Shown piece after piece: positions 5,632-7,297 of a stretch of DNA of 7,297 nt. Both the position numbers and the translations under genes were made by a program. Numbering within the stretch: the stretch's first letter is position 1; each line of letters begins with the position of its first letter. This stretch comes from an uncultured Rubellimicrobium sp. (GTDB taxonomy: Bacteria > Pseudomonadota > Alphaproteobacteria > Rhodobacterales > Rhodobacteraceae): the NCBI GenBank assembly GCA_902805995.1, contig CADCUU010000101.1, positions 1 through 7,297 on the forward strand, read 5' to 3'. The notes beneath the pieces were generated by a model that was not told the DNA's origin, ran no database searches, and saw only the letters and a program-made list of their open reading frames with translations.

Positions 5632-5660
5632 AGATAAGCAGTCCGGAGGTTGAGCGCAAA
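5632..5660 (-). promoter_or_regulatory. Candidate RpoH-like promoter for the DUF1178 gene
   Basis: On the minus strand CTTATCT (5632-5638) matches the alphaproteobacterial RpoH minus-10 form CYTATNT at every position. TTTG (5657-5660) lies 18 bp upstream, one base from the CTTG minus-35. A housekeeping reading of the same DNA is TTGCGC-17 bp-TATCTT. Transcription would begin near 5624, just ahead of the duplicated leader repeat, giving a leader of about 36 nt. The call is by eye and is weaker than the facing peroxidase promoter at its minus-35. Confidence 0.35.
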
Positions 5661-5674
5661 GGGGTGGGGTGTCG

Positions 5675-5711
5675 CGCCCGCGCGGGCGTGGCGTTGGCGC
5701 ACGCAAGCGTG
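5675..5711. promoter_or_regulatory. Two dyad-symmetric sites in the divergent control region
   Basis: A perfect 14-bp palindrome, CGCCCGCGCGGGCG (5675-5688), and an inverted repeat, CACGC-AA-GCGTG (5700-5711), lie between the two divergent promoter candidates, 15 bp and 9 bp from the nearer minus-35 elements respectively. Their position suits operators for a regulator acting on both genes. I cannot name one, and the GC palindrome could arise by composition alone. Confidence 0.3.
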
Positions 5712-5720
5712 ACGGGCCGG

Positions 5721-5750
5721 CTTGGACGGCGAGCGGTGAGGGGCTATCTT
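5721..5750 (+). promoter_or_regulatory. Candidate RpoH-like promoter for the glutathione peroxidase gene
   Basis: CTTG (5721-5724) is followed after 18 bp by GCTATCT (5743-5749), matching the alphaproteobacterial RpoH consensus CTTG-17/18-CYTATNT at all but the first minus-10 base. The same segment can be read as a sigma-70 promoter, TTGGAC-17 bp-TATCTT. RNA would start near 5757, with GGGGAGG as ribosome site shortly after. RpoH-type control of a peroxidase fits known heat and singlet-oxygen stress regulons of Rhodobacter relatives. Confidence 0.45.
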
Positions 5751-5778
5751 TCGCGGGACATCGGGCGGGGAGGCGGTC

Positions 5779-6312
5779 ATGCGGCATTGGATGGTGGTCC
5801 TGGGGCTCGCGCTGGCGCCGATCCCGGCCCTGGCGCAGGAGGGGGCGGCGGTGGAAGAGTTCCGGTTCCGGTCGATCGACGGGGGCGAGATCGGGTTCGC
5901 CGATTGGGAGGGGCCGGTGCTCGTGGCGAACACGGCGTCGCTGTGCGGCTTCACGCCCCAGTTGGGGGAGCTTCAGTCGCTGTGGGAGGCTTATGAGGGG
6001 CGGGGGCTCACGGTTTTCGCGGTGCCGTCGGACAGCTTTCGGCAGGAGCTGGGGAGCGAGCGGGAGGTAAGCGAGTTCTGCCAGATCCAGTACGGGATCA
6101 CGATGCCCATGGCCGCGATCACCCCGGTGACGGGCGCGGAGGCGCATCCCTTCTTTGCTTGGCTGCGCGACAGCCACGGTTTCCAGCCGAACTGGAACTT
6201 CAACAAGGTGCTGCTGGGGCGGGACGGGGCGATCCTCGGGACCTGGGGCTCTCGCGAGAGCCCGACGGGGCCTGAGATCACCGGCGCGATCGAGTCGGCG
6301 CTGGCGTCCTGA
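5779..6312 (+). CDS. Exported glutathione peroxidase family thiol peroxidase
   Basis: This 177-residue protein begins with a signal peptide (MRHWMVVLGLALAPIPALA, probable cleavage after Ala19), so it should act in the periplasm reducing hydrogen or lipid peroxides. The thioredoxin fold carries NTASLCGFTPQL with peroxidatic Cys56 (cysteine, not selenocysteine). The tetrad members Trp139 and Asn140 are present in NWNFNKVLLGRDG, but the segment that normally reads P-x-N-Q-F is VPSDSF here, placing Ser86 where the catalytic Gln is expected. Cys101 in SEFCQIQYGI aligns roughly with the resolving cysteine of thioredoxin-dependent family members (about 45 residues after the peroxidatic Cys, against 48 in poplar). 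The electron donor may therefore be a thioredoxin-like protein rather than glutathione. The start at 5779 has GGGGAGG close upstream and gives the signal peptide. The stop overlaps the downstream deacetylase start, so the two are probably cotranscribed and translationally coupled. Confidence 0.93.
   Translation: MRHWMVVLGLALAPIPALAQEGAAVEEFRFRSIDGGEIGFADWEGPVLVANTASLCGFTPQLGELQSLWEAYEGRGLTVFAVPSDSFRQELGSEREVSEFCQIQYGITMPMAAITPVTGAEAHPFFAWLRDSHGFQPNWNFNKVLLGRDGAILGTWGSRESPTGPEITGAIESALAS
6246..6263. repeat. 18-bp perfect palindrome inside the peroxidase gene
   Basis: GGGCTCTCGCGAGAGCCC is self-complementary over all 18 bases. It lies in codons for Trp156-Gly-Ser-Arg-Glu-Ser-Pro162 near the 3' end of the peroxidase gene, 46 bp before the deacetylase start. 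It has no uridine run after it, so it is not an intrinsic terminator. It could be an RNA hairpin that affects coupling to the next gene, a protein-binding dyad, or coding coincidence. Confidence 0.7.
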
Positions 6313-7297
6313 GCGCGCTGTTCATCGGGTCGGAGGTCTATCGGGGGTCGAGCTACGGCCCCTGGCATCCATTGCGCATCCCGCGGGTGAGCACGGTCAT
6401 GGACCTGTCGCGCGTCTTGGGCTGGCTGCCTGCGGGGCGGTATCGGACCTCTCCCCGCGCGAAGCCCGCCGCGCTGCGGGCCTGGCACACGCCGGATTAT
6501 GTAGCGGCGCTGGAGCGGGCCGAGGCGGATCAGGCAGTCAGCGAGGAGGTCAAGGCGCGGCACGCGCTGGGGACCACGGCGAACCCGGTCTTTGGCGAGA
6601 TGTTCCGGCGGCCCGCGACGGGCGTGGGGGGCGTGATGCTGGCGGCCGAGCTGCTGCGCGACGGTGGCACGGTCCATGTGCCGGGCGGAGGGACGCACCA
6701 TGCTTTTCCGGACCGCGCGAACGGGTTCTGCTATCTGAACGATCCGGTCTTTGCGGTGCTGGCCTTGAGGGCGCAGGGCGCGGGGCGGGTGGCCTATGTG
6801 GACATCGACGCGCATCATTGCGACGGGGTGGAGCATGCTTTTGCGGGCGAGCCCGAGGTGCTGGTGGTCTCCACCCATGAGGAGGGGCGCTGGCCGCGCA
6901 CGGGGGCTCTGGGCGACCGGGGCGTGGGGAACGTCTGGAACCTGCCGATGCCGCGCGGATTCCACGACGACGACATGGCGCGGGTCCGGGACGAGGTGAT
7001 CCTGCCCGTTGTCGCGGCGCATCGGCCCGATGCCATCGTGCTCCAATGCGGGTCCGACGGGGTGGAGGAGGACCCGCAGTCGCGGCTGTCGCTGTCCAAC
7101 AACGCGCATGTGGGGATGCTGGAGGGGCTGCGGGACCTGTCGCCCCGGCTGATGCTGCTGGGCGGGGGCGGGTACAACCCCTGGTCGGTGGGGCGGTGCT
7201 GGACGCGGATGTGGGGGGCGCTGGCCGGGTTCGAGGCGCCGGACCGGCTGCCCTTGGAAGCCGAGACGGTGCTGCGGGACCTGCGCTGGGAGCGGCG
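6309..7297 (+). CDS. Histone deacetylase family zinc amidohydrolase (partial, CTG start)
   Basis: The frame is open from 6276 to the right edge; from the CTG at 6309 it gives 329 residues with the C-terminus missing. The family removes acetyl or related acyl groups from lysines or small amines using zinc. Numbered from that CTG, all active-site residues are visible. The charge-relay pair His130-His131 is in PGGGTHHAFPDRANGFCYLND. Zinc ligands Asp167 and His169 are in VDIDAHHCDG, and Asp250 is in LQCGSDGVEED. The transition-state Tyr289 is in GGGGYNP. The DIDAHHCDG form is close to that of the bacterial HDLP/AcuC-like enzymes. The family-like N-terminus (SALFIGSEVYRGSSYGPWHP) begins right after the CTG, and no ATG, GTG or TTG occurs in frame before it; the first ordinary starts are TTG 6372, GTG 6387 and ATG 6399 and would cut into that conserved part. 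The CTG overlaps the peroxidase stop as CTGA, the same layout as the common ATGA coupling. Confidence 0.92.
   Translation, partial: MSALFIGSEVYRGSSYGPWHPLRIPRVSTVMDLSRVLGWLPAGRYRTSPRAKPAALRAWHTPDYVAALERAEADQAVSEEVKARHALGTTANPVFGEMFRRPATGVGGVMLAAELLRDGGTVHVPGGGTHHAFPDRANGFCYLNDPVFAVLALRAQGAGRVAYVDIDAHHCDGVEHAFAGEPEVLVVSTHEEGRWPRTGALGDRGVGNVWNLPMPRGFHDDDMARVRDEVILPVVAAHRPDAIVLQCGSDGVEEDPQSRLSLSNNAHVGMLEGLRDLSPRLMLLGGGGYNPWSVGRCWTRMWGALAGFEAPDRLPLEAETVLRDLRWER

Noticed and set aside
5131..6177. Minus-strand open frame of 348 codons across the DUF1178 and peroxidase genes
   Set aside because: Arg/Pro-rich out-of-frame translation over two well-supported genes on opposite strands.
6155..6880. Plus-strand open frame of 241 codons over the peroxidase-deacetylase junction
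   Set aside because: It is out of frame with both genes and is low-complexity Gly/Arg/Ala sequence.
5991..7109. Minus-strand open frame of 372 codons opposite the peroxidase and deacetylase
   Set aside because: Both opposite genes have complete catalytic motifs, and this frame has none.
1..7297. Mobile element, CRISPR array, tRNA, rRNA or toxin-antitoxin pair
   Set aside because: I saw no transposase motifs, regularly spaced repeats, cloverleaf-type sequence, rRNA-like stretches or small paired genes on either strand.

Overview
The window is very GC-rich. Its protein families and gene pairings (a lysC-ptsP neighbourhood, a nitrogen-PTS enzyme I with an N-terminal GAF domain, a DUF1178 zinc-ribbon protein, and short high-GC intergenic gaps) suggest an alphaproteobacterium, most likely of the Rhodobacterales. 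That placement is inferred from protein character, not from a database match. It reads as chromosomal housekeeping DNA: I see no mobile element, phage gene, CRISPR array, tRNA or rRNA.

Layout. At the left edge the plus-strand 3' end of a DUF4260-type membrane protein (3..128) runs convergently into the 3' end of ptsP. Five minus-strand genes follow, listed here in transcription order from right to left: a DUF1178 zinc-ribbon protein (5178..5588), a VOC/glyoxalase-fold protein (4749..5099), aspartate kinase lysC (3384..4625), an exported DUF3108-like protein (2500..3177) and ptsP (88..2334). Divergent from DUF1178 is a plus-strand pair: an exported cysteine glutathione peroxidase (5779..6312), overlapped by 4 nt by a zinc-dependent histone-deacetylase-family amidohydrolase that runs off the right edge (6309..7297). 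The deacetylase has no ATG/GTG/TTG at its natural N-terminus and appears to start at CTG.

How the genes relate. LysC opens the aspartate-derived amino-acid pathway, and PtsP is the sensor-kinase entry point of the nitrogen-related PTS. They are frequent neighbours in alphaproteobacteria, but here a secreted-protein gene and two hairpins lie between them. The DUF1178 and peroxidase genes share a 190-bp divergent control region. Its two promoter candidates both resemble the alphaproteobacterial RpoH type, with two perfect or near-perfect dyads between them, which fits an oxidative or heat stress role for the peroxidase.

What stands out. There is no obvious new multi-gene system. The interesting signals are translational. 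Three ribosome-binding sites lie inside perfect inverted repeats: ptsP, the VOC gene, and an in-frame internal ATG in lysC. That internal ATG has a strong Shine-Dalgarno and falls where the separately translated beta subunit of Gram-positive aspartokinases begins. Other points are the CTG start of the deacetylase, a Ser in place of the usual catalytic Gln in the peroxidase, and an 18-bp perfect palindrome late in the peroxidase gene.
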